The notes under the pieces were generated by a model, which saw only the letters and a program-made list of their open reading frames with translations, was not told where the DNA came from and made no database searches. DNA of 33,640 nt from Oscillospiraceae bacterium (lineage in GTDB: Bacteria; Bacillota; Clostridia; Oscillospirales; CAG-272). Where the stretch lies: contig SVSN01000027.1 of assembly GCA_015064285.1 (NCBI GenBank), forward strand, positions 1 to 33,640, read 5' to 3'. The position numbers were made by a program, and so were the translations under genes. Position 1 is the first letter of the stretch. Each line of letters starts with the position of its first letter. Of this stretch, positions 13,973 through 22,859 are shown in pieces.

Positions 13973-15709
13973 TTATGGTATTTCTGATGTACTGTGCATT
14001 TCTTCATACAGTTTTTCTGACATTTTCTGCATTTTTTCCCGGTTTACCTTCAGTATTCTCCGATCATATGTCAAAAGGCCGTTGGTTTCATCCTCCACAT
14101 CAGAAAGCTGTGTGTATACAGCACCGCACATTCCTGTTTTTACAGCAGGGATGATTTCCTCTTCATACAGGCGAAGCAGGGCATCTTCCAGTGAAACCGT
14201 ATTGTCGTAAAAGCGATATCCGTAGGTCTTCTCTGTATTATAGGAATGATCTTCAATCTTACAGGAATATCCACCAAATTCTGATAATATGGCCGGTTTA
14301 TCGGCAGGTCGGATACGCACAGGTTTGAAATACACATGGATGCTCTCCACATCGCTTTCCACCCCGGAAAACCAACCGGATGCGGTATCAATGATCCGGC
14401 TGTCATCCAGCTTCCGCAGTTCTCTGTACATATTACTTCCACAGAATTGTCCCCAGCCTTCGTTGAATATAGTCCAGCAGCAGATGCACGGGTGATTATA
14501 CAATCGCCTAACTGTATTCTCCATCGTTTCGGCAAACGCCTTTCTTTGTGCATGATTCCTGTGCATCAATATATCCGGCATCCGTTTCAAGCCGACGGTC
14601 GGCAGCGCTGTGTCACGCAGAAAACTATAATTTCCGTTGTTGATCATATCCTGGAACACAATCATTCCCAGCCGGTCACAGTCATAATAAAAACATTCCG
14701 GTTCAGATTTTATATGCTTGCGCAGCATATTGAAACCCATGGATTTGGCTGTTTCTATATCTTTCGTGTATGAAGAGGGAGCGGCCGGTGTAAATATACC
14801 GTCAGCATAATACCCCTGATCCAGCAGTCCATTGAAAAAGTATGGTTTTCCGTTCAGACAGATTCTGGGAATACCGTTAACTTCGCGGATATCCAATGTC
14901 CTCAGAGCAAAATAGGAATCTGCCGAATCGGTTTCCGTCCGAACAGTAAAGGAATACAGATACGGATCCTCCGGCGACCACATTCTGGGATCCGGAATTA
15001 CGATTTCGGCGGTACCATTCTGCATGAGAGCGCAGATAGTTCCGGAGGGAGTGTATACGGTTACTTCCCCATCCTGTACCCCCTCCGCAGTGATCTTTAT
15101 GGTATTGGCTGTCGTTTGTATATGCAGATTTTTAATGTAATCCTTTGAAACGCTTTCAATCCAAACAGTCTGCCAGATACCGGAAATGGGTGTGTACCAC
15201 ATACCGCCGCGTTTTTCACGCTGCTTTCCGTATGGTAAAAGTTTGCTTTTCAGATCGTCTGTTACATATACCTCAAGTACATTCTCAGATTCCAGATATT
15301 CTGTAATTTCAAAAGAAAACGGATCGTAGCCGCCGCTGTGCTTTCCCAGTTCCCGGCCGTTCAGAATGACTTTTGCTGTCTGATCTACGGCTCCGAAATG
15401 AAGAAGAACTCTGTCCTTCACAAAACCATCCGGGAGTCGGAAAAGTTTTTTATAATATAATTCCGGTTTTTCTCCCATATGCCTGCAGATACCGGATAAT
15501 CGTGATTCCGGTGGGAACGGGACAAGAATGGTTTCCGTTTCTTTTTGTTCCGGACTGCTGCGGAATATCCAGGAACCATTCAGACAAAAGAATGAATCCC
15601 TTCGCAGCTGAGGACGGGGATAAACATTCCATGGACAATATGCAGGATTTTCTTTCAGCTGTCCCAGCAGATGTTCGCCTTCCTCCGTCAGCAGATGATG
15701 ATAAGACAT
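13973..15709 (-). CDS. Glycoside hydrolase family 2 enzyme (beta-galactosidase/beta-glucuronidase type)
   Basis: This 578-residue protein has the GH2 order: a sugar-binding jelly roll (about 30-190), an Ig-like domain (about 195-285) and a TIM barrel. The acid/base is Glu417 in CWTIFNEGWGQF, and the nucleophile is Glu477 in PAILSEFGGY. GH2 enzymes cleave terminal beta-galactose, beta-glucuronate, beta-mannose or related sugars by retention; the specificity is not readable here. There is no signal peptide. The start at 15709 follows GAGGTGA. It lies 72 bases after the phosphodiesterase gene with no visible promoter or terminator between, so the two are probably co-transcribed. Confidence 0.9.
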   Translation of the reverse strand: MSYHHLLTEEGEHLLGQLKENPAYCPWNVYPRPQLRRDSFFCLNGSWIFRSSPEQKETETILVPFPPESRLSGICRHMGEKPELYYKKLFRLPDGFVKDRVLLHFGAVDQTAKVILNGRELGKHSGGYDPFSFEITEYLESENVLEVYVTDDLKSKLLPYGKQREKRGGMWYTPISGIWQTVWIESVSKDYIKNLHIQTTANTIKITAEGVQDGEVTVYTPSGTICALMQNGTAEIVIPDPRMWSPEDPYLYSFTVRTETDSADSYFALRTLDIREVNGIPRICLNGKPYFFNGLLDQGYYADGIFTPAAPSSYTKDIETAKSMGFNMLRKHIKSEPECFYYDCDRLGMIVFQDMINNGNYSFLRDTALPTVGLKRMPDILMHRNHAQRKAFAETMENTVRRLYNHPCICCWTIFNEGWGQFCGSNMYRELRKLDDSRIIDTASGWFSGVESDVESIHVYFKPVRIRPADKPAILSEFGGYSCKIEDHSYNTEKTYGYRFYDNTVSLEDALLRLYEEEIIPAVKTGMCGAVYTQLSDVEDETNGLLTYDRRILKVNREKMQKMSEKLYEEMHSTSEIP

Positions 15710-15781
15710 AATCACCTCACCGCAAGAAAGTAAGACAGCCGCCTTTCTTCTGTTAGGCATGCGTCTTGTTTGTTTTCTCGC

Positions 15782-16564
15782 TCAGTTTATTTTTATAATG
15801 GGTTTGAGTGAACCATCGGTTTCGATAATATCAGCATGATACCGTTCTGTGGCCGCTTCCAGTTCTGCTTGCGAGCACAAAAGCCACACACCGAGTTTCC
15901 CATATGCTTTCACAAGAACAGCATTTTCGTCTGATACCGGCGGATTTTTACACCAGGAGGTAACAGGATTGTCAAACCGCAGCCAAATCGTAAGCTGTTC
16001 TTTCGGAACAACAGTTGAGATTTCTTTCAGCTTCTCCTGAGTAACAAGTCCATCATAATGGATCTGTGTCTCTGGAAGCTGTTCCAGTGCACGCCGGATG
16101 CTGTCCGTATTCCCGCAGGTGATTTCTGTTACAGAGTGTGCCCGGAGTGTCCGTACCGTATCAAAAAATATCTGCTGCTGGTGTTCCGGATGACTCCATA
16201 AAACATTGTCAAATTTCAACGGGATATTTGCTTCCAGGGCAAATGCAAGCACCTGTTCCAGTGTTGGTATTTTTTCTCCTGCAAAAGCTTCGGCTTTCCA
16301 TATGCCAAAATCCAGTTCCAGCAAATCTGCCAGTTTCATTTCGCTCACCGGCATATTTTCGGCAATTGCCTTACCATCAGTATACCGCCCGGTTCTGTTC
16401 ACAGTGTGGTCATGCAGCAGCACGCATCTGTCATCTGCTGTAAATTTTGTGTCCAGTTCAATCATGCCGTATCCTTGCATCACAGCGGCACGGAAGGCAG
16501 CCATAGTCTCTTCCGGAAACTCTGTCCCTACACCGCGATGGGCTTCGATAATGTACTTGCTCAT
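15782..16564 (-). CDS. Glycerophosphodiester phosphodiesterase family protein
   Basis: This 260-residue protein has the GDPD TIM-barrel signatures: EAHRGVGTEFPEETMAAF (His9, Arg10), MIELDTK (Glu36, Asp38) and LLHDHTVNRTG (His51). These enzymes release sn-glycerol 3-phosphate from glycerophosphodiesters, and relatives act on other phosphodiesters. It has no signal peptide, so it should be cytoplasmic. The start at 16564 follows GGAGGAAAA. It is divergent from the MFS transporter, which could import its substrate, and is followed by the GH2 gene. I find no convincing -10/-35 pair for it in the 198-base divergent region. Confidence 0.87.
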   Translation of the reverse strand: MSKYIIEAHRGVGTEFPEETMAAFRAAVMQGYGMIELDTKFTADDRCVLLHDHTVNRTGRYTDGKAIAENMPVSEMKLADLLELDFGIWKAEAFAGEKIPTLEQVLAFALEANIPLKFDNVLWSHPEHQQQIFFDTVRTLRAHSVTEITCGNTDSIRRALEQLPETQIHYDGLVTQEKLKEISTVVPKEQLTIWLRFDNPVTSWCKNPPVSDENAVLVKAYGKLGVWLLCSQAELEAATERYHADIIETDGSLKPIIKIN

Positions 16565-16661
16565 TTTTTCCTCCTGACTGTCCCGCCGCATGTACATGTT
16601 TTCGCGAGAAAATTGAAATTCTTTCGGATGAATCCAGCTATGTCATTTCCTTTCAAATATT

Positions 16662-16685
16662 TATTAGATTCTGATATTAGATTCT
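16662..16685. repeat. Two 11-bp direct repeats, possible regulator site
   Basis: TATTAGATTCT occurs at 16662-16672 and again at 16675-16685, a 13-base period. The pair ends two bases before the -35 element of the MFS promoter and lies in the divergent region shared with the phosphodiesterase gene. An activator or repressor site is plausible. Confidence 0.55.
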
Positions 16686-16687
16686 TG

Positions 16688-16716
16688 TTGCAAATCGGTT
16701 TAAATTCTGTTATAAT
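16688..16716 (+). promoter_or_regulatory. Promoter of the MFS transporter gene
   Basis: TTGCAA (16688-16693) and TATAAT (16711-16716) are separated by 17 bases. The leader to the ATG at 16763 is about 40 bases, which rules out an ATG inside the -10 element as the start. Confidence 0.75.
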
Positions 16717-16762
16717 GAGAAAACCGGGAATCTCCGGCACCATCAGTAAAAATCCGAGGTAT

Positions 16763-18040
16763 ATGGCATTGCAAGAAAAAACTGTTGAACGAAGCCGCTT
16801 TCTGTACATTATTGAAGCTGCTCTTGAGTATTTTGTCTCCATTTTAGTCGCCGGTTCTTATCTGGCAACACTGACCTCCGCACTGGGCATGTCGGACAGT
16901 CTTACCGGTATCATATCTTCCTTTATCTCCCTGGGATGTCTGTTCCAGCTGTTTTCCGTTTTTCTGAAGCAGCACCGCGTGAAGAAGATCGTGACCACCC
17001 TCTCCGTCGTGAACCAGCTTCTGTTTATGCTGCTGTACATCATTCCGCTGTCCGGTGCCGATAAGCAAATCAAAATAGCACTTTTCATGATCGCTATTTT
17101 TCTGGCATATCTCATATACAACAGCGTCCATCCTCTGAAAATCAACTGGCTCATGTCTCTGGTGGATGACAGTAAGCGCGGTGTTTTCACATCCCAGAAA
17201 GAAATCGTTTCCCTGCTTTCCGGTATGCTGTTTTCCTTCGGTATGGGTACTCTGATCGACCACTTCCAATATAAAGGTCAGGTGGAAACCGCGTTTCTGT
17301 TATGCGGGATCACCGTGTTTGTACTTATGCTGCTGCACACGCTGACAATGGTGTTTTCCGTAGAAATTCCGTCGGAAGAAGAAACGACGGTACGCAGTGC
17401 GCCCATACGGGAAATGCTGGGTACTCTGCAGGACAAAAATGTGGTAAAAGTGACTGTGCTGTTTATGATCTGGCATATGGCAACCAGCGCTGCAACACCA
17501 TTCTACGGCACCTATCTGATCAAGGAACTGGGGTTCAGCCTGCAGTTTGTTTCCATTCTGAGTATTGTGTACAGTCTTGTCCGTGCCAGTGTTTCCACTT
17601 TCTGGGGGAAATTCGCGGATAAAAACTCCTTTGCTACCATGGTTAGCATCTGTCTCTGCATTGCCGGTGCAGGATTCTTTGTCAATATCTTCACTGTACC
17701 TGCAAATGGCCGGATCTTCTATACACTGTACTATGCACTCTACGCCATCGCTATGGGGGGGATCAACAGCGCCCTGACCAATCTGGTTTTCGATATGGTA
17801 AAGCCGCAGATGCGCTCCAATGCGCTGGCGCTGTCCCAGTCTGTATCCGGTATTGTCGGTTTTCTGGTTACACTTCTGGTAAGCGGGTTGGTATCCCATA
17901 TTCAGGAAAACGGCAATCGGTTCCTGGGTATGAATCTGTACGCCCAGCAGGTGACTTCAGCGATCGCTTTCCTGTTCACCGTCCTCTCTGTGCTGTACGT
18001 ACTCTTTGTTATCCATCCCGGCGGAAAGAAAAACCTTTGA
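16763..18040 (+). CDS. MFS transporter
   Basis: This 425-residue protein has about twelve hydrophobic spans and a central hydrophilic loop near residues 200-230 (EIPSEEETTVRSAPI), the usual Major Facilitator layout. Conserved features include charged loops such as DDSKRG after an early span and FWGKFADKNS in the second half. The substrate is not evident. The divergent phosphodiesterase and GH2 genes suggest import of a glycoside or glycerophosphodiester, but export is possible. The start at 16763 sits downstream of the predicted transcription start. The GAGGT site is only two bases away, so an in-frame TTG at 16769 is an alternative. Confidence 0.83.
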   Translation: MALQEKTVERSRFLYIIEAALEYFVSILVAGSYLATLTSALGMSDSLTGIISSFISLGCLFQLFSVFLKQHRVKKIVTTLSVVNQLLFMLLYIIPLSGADKQIKIALFMIAIFLAYLIYNSVHPLKINWLMSLVDDSKRGVFTSQKEIVSLLSGMLFSFGMGTLIDHFQYKGQVETAFLLCGITVFVLMLLHTLTMVFSVEIPSEEETTVRSAPIREMLGTLQDKNVVKVTVLFMIWHMATSAATPFYGTYLIKELGFSLQFVSILSIVYSLVRASVSTFWGKFADKNSFATMVSICLCIAGAGFFVNIFTVPANGRIFYTLYYALYAIAMGGINSALTNLVFDMVKPQMRSNALALSQSVSGIVGFLVTLLVSGLVSHIQENGNRFLGMNLYAQQVTSAIAFLFTVLSVLYVLFVIHPGGKKNL

Positions 18041-18095
18041 TCCTTCTTTCGGCAGACCGCTCCCTTCCGTAAGGTACTCCGGTTCTTTCTGAAAT

Positions 18096-18124
18096 ATTGT
18101 ATCATCTCCCATACGGAATGTCAA
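18096..18124 (-). promoter_or_regulatory. Orphan promoter antisense to the MFS gene
   Basis: On the minus strand TTGACA (18119-18124) and TACAAT (18096-18101) are 17 bases apart. It points into the 3' end of the MFS gene, and no sense gene lies downstream of it. It may drive an antisense RNA or be a relic. The rest of 18041-18204 contains no gene. Confidence 0.45.
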
Positions 18125-18149
18125 TCGGGTACAATAAATCTTGACATAC

Positions 18150-18195
18150 AAAAACAGCCATCCTTTGCACTGAAATGCTTCGGATGACTGTTTTT
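18150..18195. terminator. Bidirectional intrinsic terminator between the MFS gene and purC
   Basis: AAAAACAG and ATCC on the left arm pair with GGAT and CTGTTTTT on the right arm with one mismatch. Both ends are A/T runs, so it can serve both convergent genes. Confidence 0.75.
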
Positions 18196-18204
18196 CTTTG
18201 TTCT

Positions 18205-18888
18205 TTATCTGTTCAGGATCAGCTTTGTCAGTTCTACGGGATCAACGATTTCATCACCCTTGTATACTCTCATGTTGCCGGATGCGATTTCGTCAATCAG
18301 GATCACTTCGCCGTTGTTGTAACCGAATTCGAACTTGATATCCCACAGATCCAGACCGATGGACTTCAGGTCGTCAGCAACGATCTTGGTGATCTTCAGG
18401 GTCTGTTCCTTCATGCTGTTGAACATTTCGGGGGTCATAACGCCCAGTGCTGCCAGACCTTCGCAGGTTACCAGCGGGTCGCCCTTTTCATCGTTCTTGA
18501 AGGTGCATTCCACATAACCGCCTTCCAGTCTGGTACCGTTTTCGATATATTCACCATATCTGCGGATGAAGGAACCGGTGGCAACAAGACGGCAGATCAC
18601 TTCCAGACCATGACCGAATACTTTGCCCGGCAGAACTTCCATGGTAGCATTTTCCACATCAGCGCTGACATAGTGGGTCTTGATACCGGCTGCTTTCAGC
18701 ATTTCGAAATAGTATACGGAGGTCTGCAGATTTGCCTTGCCGATGCCTTCGATGGTCAGGCCTACGGTATTTTCGCCGGGATCGAATACGCCGTCCTTGC
18801 CGGTGCAGTCGTCCTTGAACTTCAGCAGTACATTGCCGTTTTCAAGTGCATATACGTCTTTGGTTTTACCGGTATAAATCTTGTTCAT
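18205..18888 (-). CDS. purC: Phosphoribosylaminoimidazole-succinocarboxamide synthase (SAICAR synthetase)
   Basis: This 227-residue protein is PurC, the purine pathway enzyme that joins aspartate to carboxyaminoimidazole ribotide using ATP. Signatures are YTGKTKDVY near the N-terminus (ATP-binding hairpin), [27 protein letters not shown] (residues near 96-112), LWDIKFEFG and [13 protein letters not shown]. It is slightly shorter than the usual 235-240 residues but complete. The start follows AAAGGAG nine bases away. It is a stand-alone gene with its own promoter; no other purine genes are in the window. Confidence 0.96.
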   Translation of the reverse strand: MNKIYTGKTKDVYALENGNVLLKFKDDCTGKDGVFDPGENTVGLTIEGIGKANLQTSVYYFEMLKAAGIKTHYVSADVENATMEVLPGKVFGHGLEVICRLVATGSFIRRYGEYIENGTRLEGGYVECTFKNDEKGDPLVTCEGLAALGVMTPEMFNSMKEQTLKITKIVADDLKSIGLDLWDIKFEFGYNNGEVILIDEIASGNMRVYKGDEIVDPVELTKLILNR

Positions 18889-18939
18889 GCGCTTAACTCC
18901 TTTAATTTACAGAAGATTCATGGGTTCTCTGACAAAAAT

Positions 18940-18968
18940 ATTATATCACAGATTCTGCTTTTTGTCTG
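18940..18968 (-). promoter_or_regulatory. Promoter of purC
   Basis: On the minus strand CAGACA (18963-18968) and TATAAT (18940-18945) are separated by 17 bases. No purine riboswitch or PurR-box pair was recognised in the 51-base leader. Confidence 0.6.
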
Positions 18969-18999
18969 TATATTTCTGCAAAAAATGATGATAAAACAT

Positions 19000-21426
19000 T
19001 CAGATGATCAGCGTCGGGATTTCGTTCATTTTGCCATTATCCCACAGCAGGGTCTTAACTTCGTACCGTCCGAAGTGCAGGGACAGTGCGGTGTCGCAGA
19101 AGCTTACCTTCACTTCTTTTTCTCCGGACCAGTTATTCAGCAGGCGCAGAATGTAGCCGTTCTTGCCTTCCTGTTTTTTCAGGGTAACAAGGGTTACATC
19201 CCGGTCGCTGATAGACAGTTCAGCAGGAACAAACTTTTCCCCTTCTCCCAGCGGGAATACATTGCAGGCATAGGCAGGTACATTATATTCCATTGCCAGG
19301 CGTTCCAGTGAAACTTCCGGTGCAGCAGTCAGACGGAAACAATAATTCCGCTCGCCCATGTCTATCTTTTTCACATACCGGTCAGTGGGGATGATCGGCC
19401 GGTCGTTGATGGGGTGCGCACAATAGGACACGCCGCGCACCAGAGACATGGACAGTACACCGTCCTTCCAGGAAGAACCGTATGTACCACGGTTCAGCAG
19501 TGCGATGCATTTTTCGTCATCCCGAACAGCTACAAACCGTTGTGCCACACATTCCCTGCCGTCCATGTACAGCGGTTCTGTACCAAATGCGGTCTGACCG
19601 ATATATTCACCGGTGGCAGCCAGAGGAAGAGCCAATTTCAGCATCCTGTCGTTGTCAGCCAGGAAAACATCCACTTTTACATCTACTGCATCGGTATGCT
19701 TGTATATATCATATTCCAGACGGATTCTGGTGTTTTCGCACTGAAGGAAGCATTCTACTCCGGTATACACATCGCCGTCTTCGATAACCTGAATGGGCTG
19801 CATACCTTTGAACATACCGTCAGGTTGTTCCATCAGCCGGAACGGTACAGGATCGGCACCCATGGCGGTAAGCTGGAAGTGGCCCATGCCCCAAGGGTCA
19901 GGATTGTCTTTATAGAACACAGGACAGAAAGCGCCGCCCTTTGTGCTGTCTATATATTCTCTGCCGTCTATCCGGAAGGAACGCATCAGACCTGTCTTGC
20001 CATCGATCTCCACATGCTTGCCGATTGCAGGAAGATCCACAATCACATCCGCTCCGGACTCATATGTCTTAACTTTTTTCGGCTGCAGATCCATGTATAC
20101 GGAAAAACGTGTCAGGGACAAGGGATTCAATTTGGCACGGAAGTAGATCCGTTTCCGCCAGTCCAGATTCAGGTTGCTTTCTTCCTTCACAACCTGCGCC
20201 GGCACTGTATTCCCTTCCGCATCAAAGACTCTGGGCTGATAAGCATCGCTGTCCGACCAGTTCTGGTCTGCCAGAGAGAATTCGCACATGATCTCCGTTT
20301 CCCATTCGTAAGGATTGGGATTGAGTACCAGAACCGGATATTCTCCCTCAGCAGCGCTGGGTTCGGCATTGGCCATGGCAAAATAGGCTCTGGCACGGAG
20401 ACGGTTCAGCAGCAGCAAACCATGATCCAGCAGACGGATTCCGTTTTCTTCCCCGGCCCGGACAGAAGAACCGGGCAGTACATCATGGAATTCGGCGTTC
20501 AGCAGGTCTTCCACCACTTCATCCAGTTCGGCTTCCGGGTATGCGATCAGTCCCCGCATAGCAGCTACGGAGCAGAGTTTTTCCACCATGTACAGGTTGT
20601 TTTCCAGCTCCGCATGCTTCAGTTTAATCTGAGACATGGATGTATAGCATCCCGGCATTACCGTGCGAAGAGACTTGTCATGGACTGCAGCAGGATCGAT
20701 ACTGGCAAAGAAGGTTTCCGGTGTGGAATGCAGAATTTTCATAGAGCCTTCGGCAATCATAGCATCAATGTCTGCCAGGTCTTTCCGGGAGGGACCGCCG
20801 CCATGGTTTCCAACGCCCCAAAGAACGCAGATCCGATCTTCCGGCTGTGCATTTGCTTTATTCTGTATGGCTTCCGCTGCGTGTCCGAGTGGTGTATTAT
20901 ATCCCTGGCGCACACCGTTTACTTTGATCCGACTGCCGTCAAAACCTTCCCACCAGAACTGGCCTGCCGGAATGGAATCGCAACCGGCACGGCACAGAAT
21001 CAGACTGTCCTGACCGCACTTTTTGATGATCTGCACAAGTCCCCTGGTATGTCCGAACGCATCAAAGTTGATAGCCGTGGTGGGATTGACGCCGAACTTT
21101 TCCATGAAATAACGGTGCCCCACCTGAATCTGTCTGATAAAACTTTCGCCCTGGGGCATATTGCAGTCTGGCTGGAGATACCAACCGCCCATTATATGCC
21201 ATTTTCCGCGCCGGATCAGGTCTTTGATACGCTTGAACAGACCGGGTGCATATTCTTCAATATATTTATACAGAGTTACTTCATTGTGACAGAAAATATA
21301 ATCGAATTCTTCTGCCAGATCCGCGGCGGCACGGAAGGTAGAAAGAGCGGCGGCAGCGCCTTCTTCCCATTCCCATTGCCAGATCGGATCCAGATGCGCA
21401 TTGCAGATCAGATGTACTTCTTTCAT
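19000..21426 (-). CDS. Glycoside hydrolase family 38 alpha-mannosidase
   Basis: This 808-residue protein has the GH38 N-terminal catalytic barrel followed by a helical and a beta-sandwich region. Zinc ligands are seen in NAHLDPIWQW (His11, Asp13). The nucleophile is Asp122 in NFDAFGHTRG, and EFHDVLPGSS (His314) is a further conserved segment. Family members hydrolyse alpha-linked mannose with retention. There is no signal peptide, so it should be cytoplasmic and act on imported mannosides. The start at 21426 follows AGGAGG by five bases. It is divergent from the Eis-like gene and upstream of purC on the same strand, but purC has its own promoter. Confidence 0.9.
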   Translation of the reverse strand: MKEVHLICNAHLDPIWQWEWEEGAAAALSTFRAAADLAEEFDYIFCHNEVTLYKYIEEYAPGLFKRIKDLIRRGKWHIMGGWYLQPDCNMPQGESFIRQIQVGHRYFMEKFGVNPTTAINFDAFGHTRGLVQIIKKCGQDSLILCRAGCDSIPAGQFWWEGFDGSRIKVNGVRQGYNTPLGHAAEAIQNKANAQPEDRICVLWGVGNHGGGPSRKDLADIDAMIAEGSMKILHSTPETFFASIDPAAVHDKSLRTVMPGCYTSMSQIKLKHAELENNLYMVEKLCSVAAMRGLIAYPEAELDEVVEDLLNAEFHDVLPGSSVRAGEENGIRLLDHGLLLLNRLRARAYFAMANAEPSAAEGEYPVLVLNPNPYEWETEIMCEFSLADQNWSDSDAYQPRVFDAEGNTVPAQVVKEESNLNLDWRKRIYFRAKLNPLSLTRFSVYMDLQPKKVKTYESGADVIVDLPAIGKHVEIDGKTGLMRSFRIDGREYIDSTKGGAFCPVFYKDNPDPWGMGHFQLTAMGADPVPFRLMEQPDGMFKGMQPIQVIEDGDVYTGVECFLQCENTRIRLEYDIYKHTDAVDVKVDVFLADNDRMLKLALPLAATGEYIGQTAFGTEPLYMDGRECVAQRFVAVRDDEKCIALLNRGTYGSSWKDGVLSMSLVRGVSYCAHPINDRPIIPTDRYVKKIDMGERNYCFRLTAAPEVSLERLAMEYNVPAYACNVFPLGEGEKFVPAELSISDRDVTLVTLKKQEGKNGYILRLLNNWSGEKEVKVSFCDTALSLHFGRYEVKTLLWDNGKMNEIPTLII

Positions 21427-21495
21427 GTTTTCCTCCTGTAATAGATATGCTGCACGCATCAGCGTGAACAGACAATATCCGTATCTTTTATGTAT

Positions 21496-21524
21496 AGTAT
21501 AAACACATCCGAATATTTTGTCAA
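21496..21524 (-). promoter_or_regulatory. Promoter of the alpha-mannosidase gene
   Basis: On the minus strand TTGACA (21519-21524) and TATACT (21496-21501) are separated by exactly 17 bases, about 70 bases upstream of the start codon. Confidence 0.8.
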
Positions 21525-21553
21525 CCTCTCCCAGGGCAATTTTTCCGTATCTA

Positions 21554-21582
21554 TTGCAATTATCCAACCGGTACGATATAAT
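21554..21582 (+). promoter_or_regulatory. Promoter of the Eis-like acetyltransferase gene
   Basis: TTGCAA (21554-21559) and TATAAT (21577-21582) are 17 bases apart, about 43 bases upstream of the ATG at 21625. Confidence 0.75.
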
Positions 21583-21624
21583 TAGATATACTTATCCGTA
21601 AGAGCTATGAAGGAGATATCCCTT

Positions 21625-22809
21625 ATGATTATCAGACGACTGCGGGAAAACGAAAACGGTCAGTTATGCGAAGTAGAAAGTCTCGGCTTTCTGTATTCGG
21701 CAAATGTACGAGATGCTGCGGAAGAAACGCTGAAAAGCGAAGTGTACGGTGCCTTTCTGGATGATGACCAAACGCTGATGTCCGCTATTTACACACCCGA
21801 ATACCATTCCTGGTGCGGTGATATTACCCTGCCCTCCGTTGGAATCGGTGGTGTGGCTACCAGACCGGAATACAGACGCGGCGGCGGGATCCGGGCGGTT
21901 TTCGAGAAGATCTTCCAGCTTGCCCCGGAAAGAAACTGGGTGACAAGCACACTGTATCCTTTTTCCTTTGACTATTACCGGCAGTTTGGTTACGAACGTG
22001 TTTTCAAGGTACATACCGTGACTATGCAGGCAAATGTCCTCTCCTGTTTCCCCCGGAATACGGATGCAAAGCTGTACACCTTCCGGACACCGGAAATGCT
22101 GGCGGATATTCTGCAGGTTTATAACACATACGCCAGGCGGCACGGTCTTATGTACGCCCGTAACGAAAAGACCCGTGCGTATTCCGATGATCCCTTCAAA
22201 TCCCAGAAAATGACCTATGTACACTATGATGCCGATGGAAAGGCCGATGCATATGCTACCCTTTCCAAAGACGGTGAAGCAATGACTGTGAAGGATCTGG
22301 CGTATATCCATGCGGATGGGCTGCGTGGTATACTGGGATTTATCCGTACATTTGACGGTCAGGTAAGCGAATACCGTTTCAATGATCTTCCTTCCACTGC
22401 GGATCTGGATGCGGTAATCCACAATTATATCGATGTGGGGTATGAATCGGACAGCTGCGGTATGGGCCGGATCCTGCTGCTGGAAACCCTTCTGCAGAAC
22501 TGGGTATATCCGACCGGTACAGGACATTTCCGTCTGCGCTGTGATGATTTTCTGGAATGGAACCGTGCTGTCTGGGATGTAGCGTATGAAAACGGCAAGG
22601 GTATTGTAACCAAGCTTCCATATGATGCGGAATTTGACATAGCCGCCGGTATTGCACCGCTGAGCCGGATGATCATGGAAGGCGGATATTCCGTGCGTAC
22701 GGCATCTTATCTGGACGGAGTCGAGATCCGTAACGGAAATGCGGTCGAATCCGAAGATTTCTTCCGCGCATTCCCCGCACAGGATTTCTACATCCACGAT
22801 CGCTTCTGA
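21625..22809 (+). CDS. Eis-like GNAT family N-acetyltransferase with SCP2-type C-terminal domain
   Basis: This 394-residue protein has the three-part Eis layout: an N-terminal GNAT domain, a second GNAT-like domain and a C-terminal sterol-carrier-like domain. The acetyl-CoA loop is in GGVATRPEYRRGGGIRAVF. FDYYRQFGYERV carries the tyrosine that matches the Eis catalytic Tyr126. The chain ends in Phe, whose carboxylate serves as the catalytic base in mycobacterial Eis. Eis proteins acetylate amines, including aminoglycosides; the natural substrate here is unknown. The start at 21625 lies nine bases after AAGGAG, and an upstream in-frame ATG at 21607 overlaps that site and is rejected. Confidence 0.83.
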   Translation: MIIRRLRENENGQLCEVESLGFLYSANVRDAAEETLKSEVYGAFLDDDQTLMSAIYTPEYHSWCGDITLPSVGIGGVATRPEYRRGGGIRAVFEKIFQLAPERNWVTSTLYPFSFDYYRQFGYERVFKVHTVTMQANVLSCFPRNTDAKLYTFRTPEMLADILQVYNTYARRHGLMYARNEKTRAYSDDPFKSQKMTYVHYDADGKADAYATLSKDGEAMTVKDLAYIHADGLRGILGFIRTFDGQVSEYRFNDLPSTADLDAVIHNYIDVGYESDSCGMGRILLLETLLQNWVYPTGTGHFRLRCDDFLEWNRAVWDVAYENGKGIVTKLPYDAEFDIAAGIAPLSRMIMEGGYSVRTASYLDGVEIRNGNAVESEDFFRAFPAQDFYIHDRF

Positions 22810-22822
22810 TCAACCAATATAA

Positions 22823-22859
22823 AAGACTGACTGTTTTTACGCAGCCAGTCTTGTTTTTT
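22823..22859. terminator. Terminator between the Eis-like and MATE genes
   Basis: AAGACTG (22823-22829) pairs with CAGTCTT (22846-22852), with an inner CTG/CAG extension, and a T run follows. It sits at the tail-to-tail junction of the two genes. Confidence 0.8.

Noticed and set aside
18141-18170. TTGACA at 18141 on the plus strand as a promoter
   Set aside because: No -10 element follows, and it runs into a terminator hairpin.
19414-21441. A 675-codon open frame on the plus strand opposite the GH38 gene
   Set aside because: It covers the same region as a convincing alpha-mannosidase and shows no recognisable domain.
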